Assembly (NCBI GenBank): GCA_008000375.1
Contig: SMOI01000087.1
Span: forward strand, 7,682-71,681
DNA: 64,000 nucleotides
Reading direction: 5' to 3'
From: Poteriospumella lacustris
Taxonomy: Eukaryota > Sar > Chrysophyceae > Chromulinales > Dinobryaceae
Shown: positions 1 through 9,631 of the stretch, piece by piece
How positions within the stretch are numbered: the stretch's first letter is position 1
Layout: every line of letters begins with the position of its first letter
Translations under genes and position numbers: made by a program
The notes under the pieces: generated by a model
Seen by the model: only the letters and a program-made list of their open reading frames with translations
Told to the model about the DNA's origin: nothing
Database searches by the model: none

Positions 1-97
1 TGGAGCAGCCTGGTTGCTTTTGACGTCAAAGTAGCGGTAGATTCCATGAATGTCGTCGAAGAAACGGTCGAATCCTACTTCACCGTCCCGGTGCAAT
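1..97 (-). CDS. partial exon of unknown protein, running off the window
   Basis: Read on the minus strand, the first ~97 bases stay open and give a peptide ending at the window edge that contains DGEVGFDRFF and GIYRYFDVK. Just upstream (plus-strand 98-110) the frame has a stop, and an AG that could be a splice acceptor lies at 98-99, so this would be an internal or last exon. The aromatic and acidic pattern looks protein-like. It loosely recalls an EF-hand loop (Asp/Gly/Val spacing), but the residue at loop position 12 is Arg, not Glu. No family can be assigned and the acceptor lacks a clear pyrimidine tract. The head of the divergent translocator gene is about 185 bases away. Confidence 0.3.
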
Positions 98-281
98 CTT
101 CAATTCAATCCGCTCTGCGGCGCTCCGCTACTTTTCCTTTCGTCGGGAATCTCCGATGATGCGATCTCCTTATGGTGATGCGACGTCGCAGACGAAGCCA
201 GTTGTTGCAGTTATTCATAAAACTCTCTGGTGATAGTCAGCAGAAAGTTAAGCGAGTTGGTTGGCGAGAGCTTTGCCCACG

Positions 282-1394
282 ATGAAAGGGACAACGGAGA
301 AAACAAAAGCTGCGAAAGTGGCAACACCCACCAAACCGACGAAAGAGGACGCAAAGGATTCAAAAGACAATGGTGGAACGGGTGGTGCTTTGGGCTTCTT
401 TATTCTATTTGCGCTGTGGTATGCATTTAATGCCGGGTACAACGTCACGAATGCGCACGCGAAAATCTTTCCCTTCCCCATTGCAATCTCAGTCATTCAG
501 CTTGTCATTGGACTCGTCTATGCAGTACCTTTGTGGGTATTAGGTGTCCGAGATGCCCCCAGACTGTCGTTTTCTGATATTATTCGATTGCTTCCGATCG
601 CAGCTCTGAATGCAATTGGTCACACCACCACCGTAGTGGCTATGTTTCAAAAGGGCGGAGGATCCTTTGCTCATGTTATTAAAGCCTCTGAGCCGGTTGT
701 ATCGGTCGTACTTGGAATGCTCATCAACGGACAGATTCCAAAGCCACTGACTGCGGCCAGCTTGCTACCTATCAGCTACGGTGTTGCGTACGCGTCAACA
801 CTTGGCAAACTTGACGTCGCCACTATGTCGAAGGAGCTGACATCTACAACTGCTGTGATGGCTATGATTGGAAACATTGCGTTTGCTCTTCGGTCCATCG
901 CGAGAAAGAACTTGTCGAAGGACTTCAAGGTATTAGCCCTCAACATCCTGTTGCTCTTCTGTCGCTGCTGACAGCGTTTCTCATTTCCTCGCACCATGTA
1001 GGATCGCACCAGACTTACGGCTGCCAATGACCACGCCATCACTACCATCCTTTCCGCTGTCATCACCGCACCTTTCATTTTCATGTATGAAGACGTCAAC
1101 TCGATGCAGGCCACCTTCGGAGGGTTCTCGGATGCCACGAAACAAGCATTCCTGTGGAACATCTTCGTCTGTGGAATGTGTTTCTACATTTACAATGAGG
1201 TCCAAAACATGGTTCTTGGATCACTGGGTCCCGTCAGCACCGCAGTCGGCAATACGCTCAAGCGAGTGGTCATTTTCGTGGCCTTGTACTTCTTCACAGA
1301 AGGAGAAACATTCCCTGTGCCGAAGGTGATTGGTTGCGCCATCGCCATCGTGGGATGCCTGTTGTATGCAATTTTGGACTCGTACAAGCTGTAA
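282..1394 (+). CDS. triose-phosphate/phosphate translocator family protein, no presequence
   Basis: Two exons, 282-929 and 1002-1394, give 346 residues; the 72-nt intron (GTATTA...TAG) keeps the frame. ATG at 282 is the first ATG in frame. The protein is a ~10-helix plastid phosphate translocator (drug/metabolite transporter superfamily), exchanging phosphorylated C3-C6 compounds for phosphate. Residues known to bind substrate in the family are recognisable: His-Thr in GHTTTV, Lys in HVIKASEP, Tyr in FYIYNEV and the Lys-Arg pair in NTLKRVVIF. The N-terminus is a Lys/Thr/Asp-rich hydrophilic stretch of about 30 residues with no signal or transit peptide. In algae and apicomplexans with four-membrane plastids, translocators without presequence sit in an outer membrane; that location is inferred here. 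Substrate cannot be told from sequence. Compare the presequence-bearing paralogue at 32302-33471. Confidence 0.9.
930..1001 (+). other. spliceosomal intron of translocator gene
   Basis: A 72-nt GT-AG intron. A branch-point-like CTGAC lies near 968-972, about 30 nt before the acceptor. Removing it joins ...LSKDFK to DRTRLTAAND in frame and restores the conserved loop between helices. Confidence 0.85.
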
Positions 1395-1520
1395 CTTGAG
1401 TAACTGGAGGTTGATTAGCAAGTCTTTCGGTGATTAAGCTTGTATACACAGTAAATCAAAACGCTACCGAGCCACCCGATGGGATCAACCAAGCGAAAAC
1501 AAAACACCCATATTCCTTCT

Positions 1521-3254
1521 CTACTTGTTCGCGCCCAAAATCAACGCCGGTTGCTGCGCAAAGTGATACTCACTGGGTCTCGAACAACCAACGAACGCCC
1601 ATTCTTTGACATAGTCGTCGTAATCCAACGATCGCGACCAGTTTAACAAGTCTGCTCCCGCATCTGCGATGAAAATGTCGGCTTTGCCGGTAGAGACTGG
1701 TTGCTCGCCATTACCATCACCTTCCTTGCGTAAATAGCCGGGAAGCCTGATGGGAGGACCACGCCGACTGTGCCCAGCACCGTGGCGAACTTTCCCGCTA
1801 TTCCCGCGACTACTTATCGCTTCCCGCTCTTGCAATAGTTGCTGGAGTGATGAAGCAGAGGTGGATGTCACCGAAGGAAAGAGTTCCAACGATGACCCCG
1901 GTTGATGACGCGAATGGTATTCCTTCTCCGTGTTCGGTGACGAGGACCTTGGAAGCATTTTCGCGCTCGAAGAGCGTACAACAGTGGTTTCTGGTGCAGC
2001 GTTGTTTGATTCTGCGTTTGTTTGCTCTTGCAGTGACATTTGGAAAAACTTCCGCATCCATCGTTTCTTGATCTTCAACCGTTGTTTTTCGCGTAACTCT
2101 TTGCGGTACTGAGAATTGAAATGGAAATGTTTGGTCCGTTCTTTCGTGGTCTCGGGTTGGAACCATGGAGGAGGACGAACCGCAGCAAACATTTGTGAAG
2201 CAATAGGTCGCCATCCATTGTTTTCTTCTCGTCGATACCACTTCTTCGTCCCAGAAGGATTGGTGGTGGTGACGACGGCATCGAAAAATCGCGTCCCCAC
2301 TTTGATGCGACCGGTTTTGTAGCCTTGCAAGGCGGGTGTCTTTGTGTTGGTGAACGTAGCGACTTCGATCTTTTCTTCGGTGTAATCACGTGGAGCGAAG
2401 GAACCGACATCGCACAAAGGACGATGGGTGTAGATTTTGTAGAACACCTTCGGTGGGAACATCCACCCTCCGAGGCGGAATCGAACATGGGTCCCAGCGG
2501 CACGGTCGAATGCTGCAGCTTCATTGGGGATAATGCTGCGAAGTAACTCAATCGGAGCGGCTGATAGTCGTTCCACAATCAAATCGCGGAAGTATCTGTA
2601 TATGCGACGGTTGCAAAACCCGCGCCAACACTTTTGTATCCGAAACACGGCGTGGTCCTCTCGTTGCAAAGCCCGAAGAGCAGCTCTCTTGGGCGTCATA
2701 GGTTTGTTCCCAGAGTTGTGTCGTTGAATCTGAGGATCTTCTCCATGTAAGCTTTGACTGGCGATGTGTTCTAGAATCTGATAGCGACAGTTCTTCCAAA
2801 ACGTTTGCATGACAATGGCGGCCACTTGATTCACTAAATGATCTCGCAACAAAAACCGCCTCTTTACTTTGTACATGCGATATGTCGCTTGAATACGAAC
2901 TGCACACCAACTGGAAAAACCAGCACTGAGCCAGAGGGGCTTGTTGGGCTTGTTGCGATTGATGTCCAGATACGCTAAATAACGGTCCAATTGTCGAGGT
3001 TTACCAATTTTCTTTCGCAATCGTTTAGGTGGAAAAGGTTTTCCAGTTCGCCGAATGCGTCTCAAAATAATGAATCTTCGAACCCAGGACTGTATCCTCG
3101 TTGCTGCGTAGTTGAAAACGGTGATTGGTCGAATCCAGGGGTTTCGTAGCAGCCATCGACGAATGTAGGGAGACTTTTGGAACATAATCAGCCTCTTGGG
3201 CTTTCCGCGCAATTTCCCCCGGGGAACCAACTTCTTGGAACGGGAATTTGGCAT
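1521..3254 (-). CDS. IQ-motif protein of the MFI/C11orf65 type
   Basis: One uninterrupted 577-residue frame from ATG at 3254. At least four IQ-like calmodulin-binding segments lie in the N-terminal 220 residues (ATRIQSWVRR, AVRIQATYRMYK, AIVMQTFWKN, VFRIQKCWRGF). Residues about 245-400 carry blocks that I recall from animal MFI (C11orf65): AAGTHVRFRLGG, FPPKVFYKIYTHRP and ENNGWRP. A C-terminal LLNWSRSLDYDDYVKEW also matches that family. The human protein has been linked to mitochondrial fission control; in protists the family tracks with flagellated species as far as I know, so a flagellar or organelle role is only inferred. A Ser-rich linker separates core and C-terminal block. It converges with the translocator gene (126 bp between stops) and diverges from the acetyltransferase. 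Confidence 0.8.
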   Translation of the reverse strand: MPNSRSKKLVPRGKLRGKPKRLIMFQKSPYIRRWLLRNPWIRPITVFNYAATRIQSWVRRFIILRRIRRTGKPFPPKRLRKKIGKPRQLDRYLAYLDINRNKPNKPLWLSAGFSSWCAVRIQATYRMYKVKRRFLLRDHLVNQVAAIVMQTFWKNCRYQILEHIASQSLHGEDPQIQRHNSGNKPMTPKRAALRALQREDHAVFRIQKCWRGFCNRRIYRYFRDLIVERLSAAPIELLRSIIPNEAAAFDRAAGTHVRFRLGGWMFPPKVFYKIYTHRPLCDVGSFAPRDYTEEKIEVATFTNTKTPALQGYKTGRIKVGTRFFDAVVTTTNPSGTKKWYRREENNGWRPIASQMFAAVRPPPWFQPETTKERTKHFHFNSQYRKELREKQRLKIKKRWMRKFFQMSLQEQTNAESNNAAPETTVVRSSSAKMLPRSSSPNTEKEYHSRHQPGSSLELFPSVTSTSASSLQQLLQEREAISSRGNSGKVRHGAGHSRRGPPIRLPGYLRKEGDGNGEQPVSTGKADIFIADAGADLLNWSRSLDYDDYVKEWAFVGCSRPSEYHFAQQPALILGANK

Positions 3255-3750
3255 TATCGATCGCTAGTAAATGACAAGTTATTACCCGAATCGCGGAAAG
3301 AGCATGGTCAGGAAGAAAAGGACCGAAGAGAATATCGCTTTAACCAGGTTTCGAGAGTACTTCTTCTTCCTCTCACCTGCAATGGCTTTCTGATAAAAGG
3401 TTACCCTGCAGAAAGAGTCCTTTTCGTGTTTCCAATTCGTGTATTCGTTCACCAAAAAGTGGTTGATTGAGGTTGGTTGCCATGTTGCCATGTTCTCTCA
3501 TGTGACGGTGATGTGAAACGTAACGGCGGTCTGCACTGTCGTCGTCGTCGTGTTATCCTTCCAATCTCAGCGAGATCTGAGTGAGTGGGGGATGCAATAA
3601 AATGTCTTGGTAGTTAATCTTTGACAAAGACATGAATGGCCACGAATCACTGTGTGAAGATCTTGTCGCCCTTCTTTAAACTGAGCGTGGAATCGAAAAC
3701 CCATTATTGTTTTGTCGAAGACAAACCACAAACTAACTGAAGTTACAGAA
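3255..3750. promoter_or_regulatory. divergent intergenic region
   Basis: A 496-bp region between head-to-head genes (IQ-motif protein minus, acetyltransferase plus), so it should hold both promoters. A short GTC run lies at about 3538-3551. Short frames here look random. No TATA box or other named site stands out. Confidence 0.5.
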
Positions 3751-4473
3751 ATGGCTACGATCAGCATCGAAGAGGTCTTGGTGCGGCAGGTGACCAATGA
3801 CGATTATCGATCAACTGAAGAAGTTATTCGTGAGTCATTTTGGAATAAATATGCGCCCGGGGCTGACGAACACTATTTGCAACACATGATAAGGCAATCT
3901 ACCGACAACATTTCAGAGCTCGACTACGTAGCAGAGATAGAAGGAAAGATCGTCGGCAGCATCACCTACACAAGATCCAAAATTGTTTCTGCGAAAGATG
4001 AATCTCAGGAGTTATTCACCGATATTGCAACGTTTGGGCCCATTGGAGTTCTGCCAGAGTATGGAAAGAGAGGAATCGCGAGTAAATTGATCCTGAAGAC
4101 GCTACAGATTGCAAAGGCGATGGGATTTCGAGCTGTTATTATTTTCGGCGATCCGAGATTTTATTGCCGTTTGGGGTTCCGCTGCGGCGAAAAATATGAC
4201 ATCACGAATGAATGCGGCAAGTTCTGCTGCTCTCTTCTTGTGTATCCGTTGGATGACGATTTGAAACACCCCTTTGGAAAAGATTTTGAGGGAGGAAAGT
4301 TTGTGGAATCCGCTGTTTTTTCTGATGAAAGTCTTGCAAATGAGGAAGAGCTCAGTCGATTTGACTCGTCGTTTCCTTCGCGTGAGAAGGGTCATGATGT
4401 TGCTCAAGATGTGTTTCACGTTCTTCGCTCTTTGAATTTCAAGCATGACCAGGAGAAGTTCCCACGTGTCTGA
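3751..4473 (+). CDS. GNAT-family N-acetyltransferase (YhbS-like)
   Basis: 240 residues from ATG at 3751; the frame extends 13 codons upstream but without another ATG. A single GNAT domain covers residues about 10-165. The acetyl-CoA-binding motif A is clear: a GPIGVLPEY strand followed by the GKRGIASKLI P-loop-like turn, then AMGFRAVIIFGDPRFYCRLGF, which is typical of the bacterial YhbS/COG3153 branch. The C-terminal ~80 residues are acidic and hydrophilic with no known motif. It should transfer an acetyl group from acetyl-CoA to an amine; the acceptor is unknown. No targeting signal is seen, so it is probably cytosolic. The similarity to a mainly bacterial branch could reflect old gene transfer, but a tree would be needed. 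Confidence 0.8.
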   Translation: MATISIEEVLVRQVTNDDYRSTEEVIRESFWNKYAPGADEHYLQHMIRQSTDNISELDYVAEIEGKIVGSITYTRSKIVSAKDESQELFTDIATFGPIGVLPEYGKRGIASKLILKTLQIAKAMGFRAVIIFGDPRFYCRLGFRCGEKYDITNECGKFCCSLLVYPLDDDLKHPFGKDFEGGKFVESAVFSDESLANEEELSRFDSSFPSREKGHDVAQDVFHVLRSLNFKHDQEKFPRV

Positions 4474-5168
4474 TAAGTTTATGACTCCATCGATGTAGTA
4501 GTGAAGCCACGCTGCTTAAGATTTTCTTTGAATGCATGTATGTTTCTGCGGATATTCCGATACGCGTAAGTCTTGGAGGTTGAAAAGCACCGATCCTGGA
4601 TAGGAGTGCAGCGTGCTTACCTGACGTGAATATAAGTACAAAGCACCCTAACCCAACCCCTAACCCTAAAACGTAACACTTTAGCATGCCTTACCACTGA
4701 CCTTGCAAATATGCAGACCAAAACAGTCAGTGTACCGGTATACAGTACTACTCTGTTCACAGATCTTTGTCGCCGAACGAAACGGGCGGGCGACCGTAAC
4801 CAGCCTAGCTCTTGAAGTTTAAATTTAAATAGGTGTGTTACAACGTCATCACTTCAACAATGGGTTCAAGTTGTGTGTGGAATGAGCAAACGAGGATTGA
4901 AAGAGTTCAAGCGAGGATTGGAGGCCAGACATATGATGACAGACATATGAAGGTTTGGGTGTGTGTAATTTTGAGACTTTGGGTTTCGAATAGATGATGA
5001 ACGATGACGACGACGTCATGACTTGGCCATTTGACTTCTCTGCTGTCTGTATCGTTTATTTACGGTTTATGGCTACCCTCTCGGCGAAAGAAGTCAGATA
5101 TTTAGCGCTGGAGCCTTCGTAAGAGGCCGATTAAACTTGTTAGGCCTGAATACTCGCCGTTGTCTTCC
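4474..5168. other. intergenic region without gene
   Basis: About 700 bp between the acetyltransferase stop and the TMTC-like start. It holds a short telomere-like array (4645-4672), two imperfect copies of GAGGATTG(A/G)A and two of GACATATGA near 4890-4950. No frame looks coding. Confidence 0.6.
4645..4672 (+). repeat. interstitial telomere-like CCCTAA array
   Basis: About four consecutive units read CCCTAA, CCCAA, CCCCTAA, CCCTAAAA. The pattern matches the TTAGGG/TTTAGGG telomere families used by many algae and protists. It is too short and degenerate to be a working telomere and lies inside a gene-containing window. Confidence 0.6.
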
Positions 5169-8100
5169 ATGGCCTTTCGACAAATGCTCGCGTTAAGCGG
5201 CAAAAAGGGCGCATGGACTGTGTCGTACGAGCATTTGTATCAGCTGTTCTTGGTCATTGTTGTATTTGGAAGCTATTATAATGCTCTCTTTGGTGCATTC
5301 ATTTGGGATGATCGTGCTGCAATCGTAAGACTTTGCCGCTTGATTTGTTGTCCTCGCGTCCGCTCACCAGTTGAGGTTCACCTGTAGATTGCCAATGAAG
5401 ATGTTACTGGGAAGCGACCGTGGTACAGCACCTTTTCGAATGATTTTTGGGGTCAAAACATCCGCTTGGAGGACTCCCACAAAAGCTATCGGCCAATCAC
5501 GACCCTTACTTATCGTCTTGACCACGAATTGTATGGATTGAGTGCCTTCGGTTTTCACTTGAGCAATGTCGTAGTGTACGCTATTTGCTGCTTGGCCTTC
5601 TATCGACTTGCTTGTCACTGGTTGTCCAAAAGTGGTGCCTGCGTTGCAGGACTCCTCTTCGCCGTTCACCCCATTCATGTGGAAGCCGTCGCCAGCATTG
5701 TTGGTCGTGCTGATTGCTTGTGTGGCTTGTTCTACATTTTAGCGACCTTGTCGTATCAGCAAACTCTGGATTCCAACGACCTCTTTTGTTTCTTTCAAGC
5801 ATGGGTATTTGCCATGCTAGCTACGTTCAGCAAGGAGGTCGGCTTCACTATCTTCGCAATGTTCGGTGTGTTGGAAGTCCTGCACCAAATTCATGCCGTC
5901 ATGCGTCAACATCCAGACTTTCGATGGTTGCGTGTGACTGGTGAACTTGTCCGCAAGAAGAATCCAACCAACCCTGCACCCAAGGCAAACTTCTCATTGG
6001 ATGGGCCATCCGCTTCTGTGACGCCTGCACCTGCGCTCTTCCACCACCCGGAGGAACTCCTGGTCGGTTTGTTGGCAGATAACTCGTGGGGGAAATCGTG
6101 GCTTATTCTCTCGACCGCATTAGAGAGTCGTTTGAACATATTCATGGCGAAGTCGGCAACAGCAAAGGCTTCGTCTACCGTTGCTTCAGCGTCAAAGACG
6201 CCGTCGACGTGGAGTATTCGCCTTCGTCCAGTTCCCTTGTTCACGTGGTTTCGCCTGCTCGTTCACATCTTGACGGTGCTGTTGTTCTTTCAATTCCGTG
6301 CGTGGCTCCATGGCCCGAAATACATGTATCAATGGACGATCATGGAGAACCATGTCGCGCTCATGCCAACGTTCTTCCCCGATCGCGTCTTGTCGTACGC
6401 CCAGCATCATTTCTGGTACTTCTGGAAGTTCGTGTATCCACGTTATTTGTGTTTCGACTACGGTTTCGAATGCATTCCCGTCGTCACGTCGCTTTGGGAT
6501 TGGCGAAATCTCTTGCCTCTGTCCGTGTATGCGCTGGTGCTCGCGGCGATTGTGCACGCGGTCTACCACCTGCGGCTGACGCTGCTGTTCGGTTGGGCGC
6601 TGTGGTTGTCGGCGTTGCTTCCTGCCCTGAATATCTTGATTCCGGTCGGTAATCTCCTCGCGGAACGCTTGATGTTCGTTCCCTCCATCGGCTTCTGTAT
6701 TCTGGTGGCGGAGTACGTCACCGTCGACGGTGCCTCGTTCTGGTTCGCCACCGAGAGCTATTTGTGGGCCGCATTGGACGCCTTCGAATCGTTTACCTCT
6801 GTGTTTCTCATGAAATGGGAAGAAGCGGTGGCAATGTCTTCCGGTCAAGGTCCAGTGGGAGCTCATGCGGAAGGGTCCTCGGACGACGATGCGACCCCTG
6901 CCGAAGAGAAGAAGCACAAGAAGCGCAAGGGCGCGCAGCACGACACTGGCCACCATCCACATGGCCACCACCACAATCAACATCTTCCCAAGCACCCCTT
7001 GACCACCGTACAATCCCATGGCAACACGGAGCAGCCTCCTCGTGGGTTCCACTTCAGCGATGGATTGTCCGTGTACATCAACCAGGACAAGCAACGAGTG
7101 GTACGACTGCTGCCGTCGTACAGCTCATCTCTCCCGTGTGACATCGCCGTGTTAACGAGTGCTCTTTTCTGCTTGCTGCTTTTCTGTAGAGAAAGAATTC
7201 CAGTTATGACGACGTCACGGACAGCGTGACCGATGGAGAACACAGCAGCGTAGACGCGGAACGGGAAAGCGTCAGCGGTCAGGAAGGAGCACAGAAAGTG
7301 GCGACGTCTTCGTCGGCAGCGGCGGCGGCGGCTATGTCGTCCTCAGGTTCCGGACGTTCCACCATCCGAAGAAAACGCTTCCAACGTACTCCCTCGTTGT
7401 GGAAGTCGTTTGGCTTCTTGTGGGATGCTTCGTTTTGGTGGCAGTCGATGACCACCTTCGCCTCGGACGTGGAGGCCAAGGCGGAGTACCAACAGACGCA
7501 GCATCCCAGCGCGGTGATCTACCAGGGGAAAATGGCCTTGGTGCTGTTGGCGTGGCCTGTGTTGGCGTTAGCCACGATGCGTATCATCAGCCGCAACGTC
7601 GACTGGCACAGCGAGTTGTCCATTTACTCGTCGGCGTTGAAGGTGTGCCCCCGGTCGTTGAAGGCCCTGTCGAACACCGCCGTGCTCCTGTCATCCTCTC
7701 CATCGGCGAACAATATCTCTGCGCAGTATGCGGATACCTGTATGGAGATTTACCAGAACAGTACGGTTGGATTGATCAACCAGGGCCTCGCTCAGCAGCG
7801 GTTGGGGCATTCGTTAAATGCGGTGATGGCGCTGGAGCGCTCTCTGGTCGCGACGTACCCTGTTCGGGCACCGTACAAGGCCGAGGGATACCTCGCGGTG
7901 AACTTGTTCAAATGGGCGATGAAGCTTCCCGTGGGCATCACGTTCACCGGACGTCCGGAGGACGATGTCCGAAAGAACATGCTGCGTGAAGCGCACCGAC
8001 GGTCCATCGAGGGCATCAATCGCGGCTTTCAGTCGCCGTTGATGTTCTACAACGCCGCGTCGATGGCGGTGGAAGTCGGTGAGTTGAATGTGGCCCTGAC

Positions 8101-8878
8101 GCTGTACGAACATGCGATTCAAACGCAACTTCGCGTGGCGGAACAGTTCCGTTTGTCGGGCAACACGCTGCCGCAGGAGGACAACATCTCGCTGCGCTTC
8201 GCGTACAATATGTATGCCGTGGCGCTGGCGCAAGCCCAGCGATATGAAGACGCTATTCTGGCCTATCAAATCAGTGGCCGTCTTCATGCCGAAGAGGACG
8301 GAGGCACCGATCCGTTCCCGACGACCATCAACATGGCGCAGCTGCTGAACCATCATCTTCAGCGTCCGGCCGATGCGCGCGACGTGTTGCATCAGTATCT
8401 GCAGCAGTATCAGTTTGTGTCTGCGGTGAACAGCTCGGATTGGGCAGCGGTGCAGCCATTGTTGGCAGGGCTGAAGACGTCGTCGGTCGAGTTGCCGTTG
8501 ACGCAGAGCCCGTCGGAATGGCCGACGGCCTTCGGTGTCCCCGACGACTGGCTGCTGCTGGCGTTGGTGCGCCCCTCGGCCCCGGCGATTTTGTGGAACA
8601 ACCTTGGCCACATCATGAAGCAAATGAACCGCACCGCGGTGGCGGTGGAGTACTTTGCGCACGGATTGAACACGGCCTACCGTGCGCAGTCGGCAACGGA
8701 GACTTCGCCTGGTGGGAAGACGCAGACGCAAGTCTTCGACGGTATGGTGGTGCCGTCTGACTTGCCGGTGGTGTTGTTGGACAGCTGGAAGACAACGCGT
8801 CGTGTGCTGGAGATTCCTGAGGCGAATGACACCATTCCAGCGGAGTGGGAAGCGTTGATGTCCATTCCGATGTTCTAA
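5169..8878 (+). CDS. TMTC-like membrane protein with DUF1736 and TPR repeats
   Basis: Three exons: 5169-5324, 5388-7100 and 7190-8878, giving 1185 residues; introns are 63 and 89 nt. The N-terminal half is multi-pass and shows TMTC hallmarks: FIWDDRAAI, HPIHVEAVASIVGRADCL, and a DUF1736-type block around residues 350-430. The third exon opens after a Ser-rich, charged linker (about 500-700, with a His-rich GHHPHGHHHNQH stretch) with a membrane span followed by NVDWHSELSIYSSALKVCP and then TPR repeats to about residue 1120. Animal TMTC proteins are ER-membrane O-mannosyltransferases acting on cadherin-type substrates with lumenal TPRs; an ER glycosylation role is inferred here. The second donor (GTACGA at 7101) is the best of several nearby; an alternative would change a few residues. 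The last ~200 residues diverge from the family. Confidence 0.8.
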
Positions 8879-9631
8879 ACCCCGGCGGAGGCCGACCATT
8901 GCGCCGTTGGTCTCTTGCCTTTGTTGACGTACATTCTCTACCCCCATTGAAAAATTTGTTCCTGTTTGTGTGGTGTGCATGACGTTGGTTTCGCCTCGAG
9001 AGTAGGCTTCACTCGCGATGGGCATTGCCGTTGGTTTCCCTGTTGGCCGGTGTCTGTGCTCGTGATCCATGTGCGGAGCCTACGTGTAATCAACTTAACC
9101 ATATCTCTTCCGACTCCACCTTTTCTCTGCGTTGAAATGCTTCTCAATGATGAAGGGTGCTTATGGACGAACGGGGGCGCGATGGCTGATGGCTGATACA
9201 TACAGTAGGTAGGTATGTACCACCCTACCACGTCAAATCGTCGCATCCTTACAGAGTCTGTCTGTTCGCGAACCCAGACAATAGGATTTCTGTGAGATTT
9301 GTGCAGCAGCTCGGCGGCTTCGCTTGGCTCAACGGCAAAGCAACCGCCGCAGCACACACATTGAACACTGGTTTGTTTTCATTATTTATAACAACGATTG
9401 CTGGAAATAAGTGCCAATCTTGATCCTGTCCTCATCGTCCATCCGAAATATCGTCGGAAGGAGATTTTTCCCTTTTTTATTTTCGCGTTTTTCTCGTGGT
9501 CTATGCGTGTTGTCCCGAAGTGTCGCCGAGTGATTTGAGAGACGAACGATACCTCAGTTGTTGTTGCTTTTATCTCGATTGATCTTTCGCCACGTCGTAA
9601 ATTGTGGATTGTCTTGAGTATCGGCATTTGA
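8879..9631. other. intergenic region without gene
   Basis: About 750 bp between two plus-strand genes. The first ~250 bp is T-rich and A-poor on the plus strand, like other 3' flanks in this window, and is probably 3' UTR of the TMTC-like gene. The rest should hold the promoter and 5' UTR of the next gene. No coding signal seen. Confidence 0.5.
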
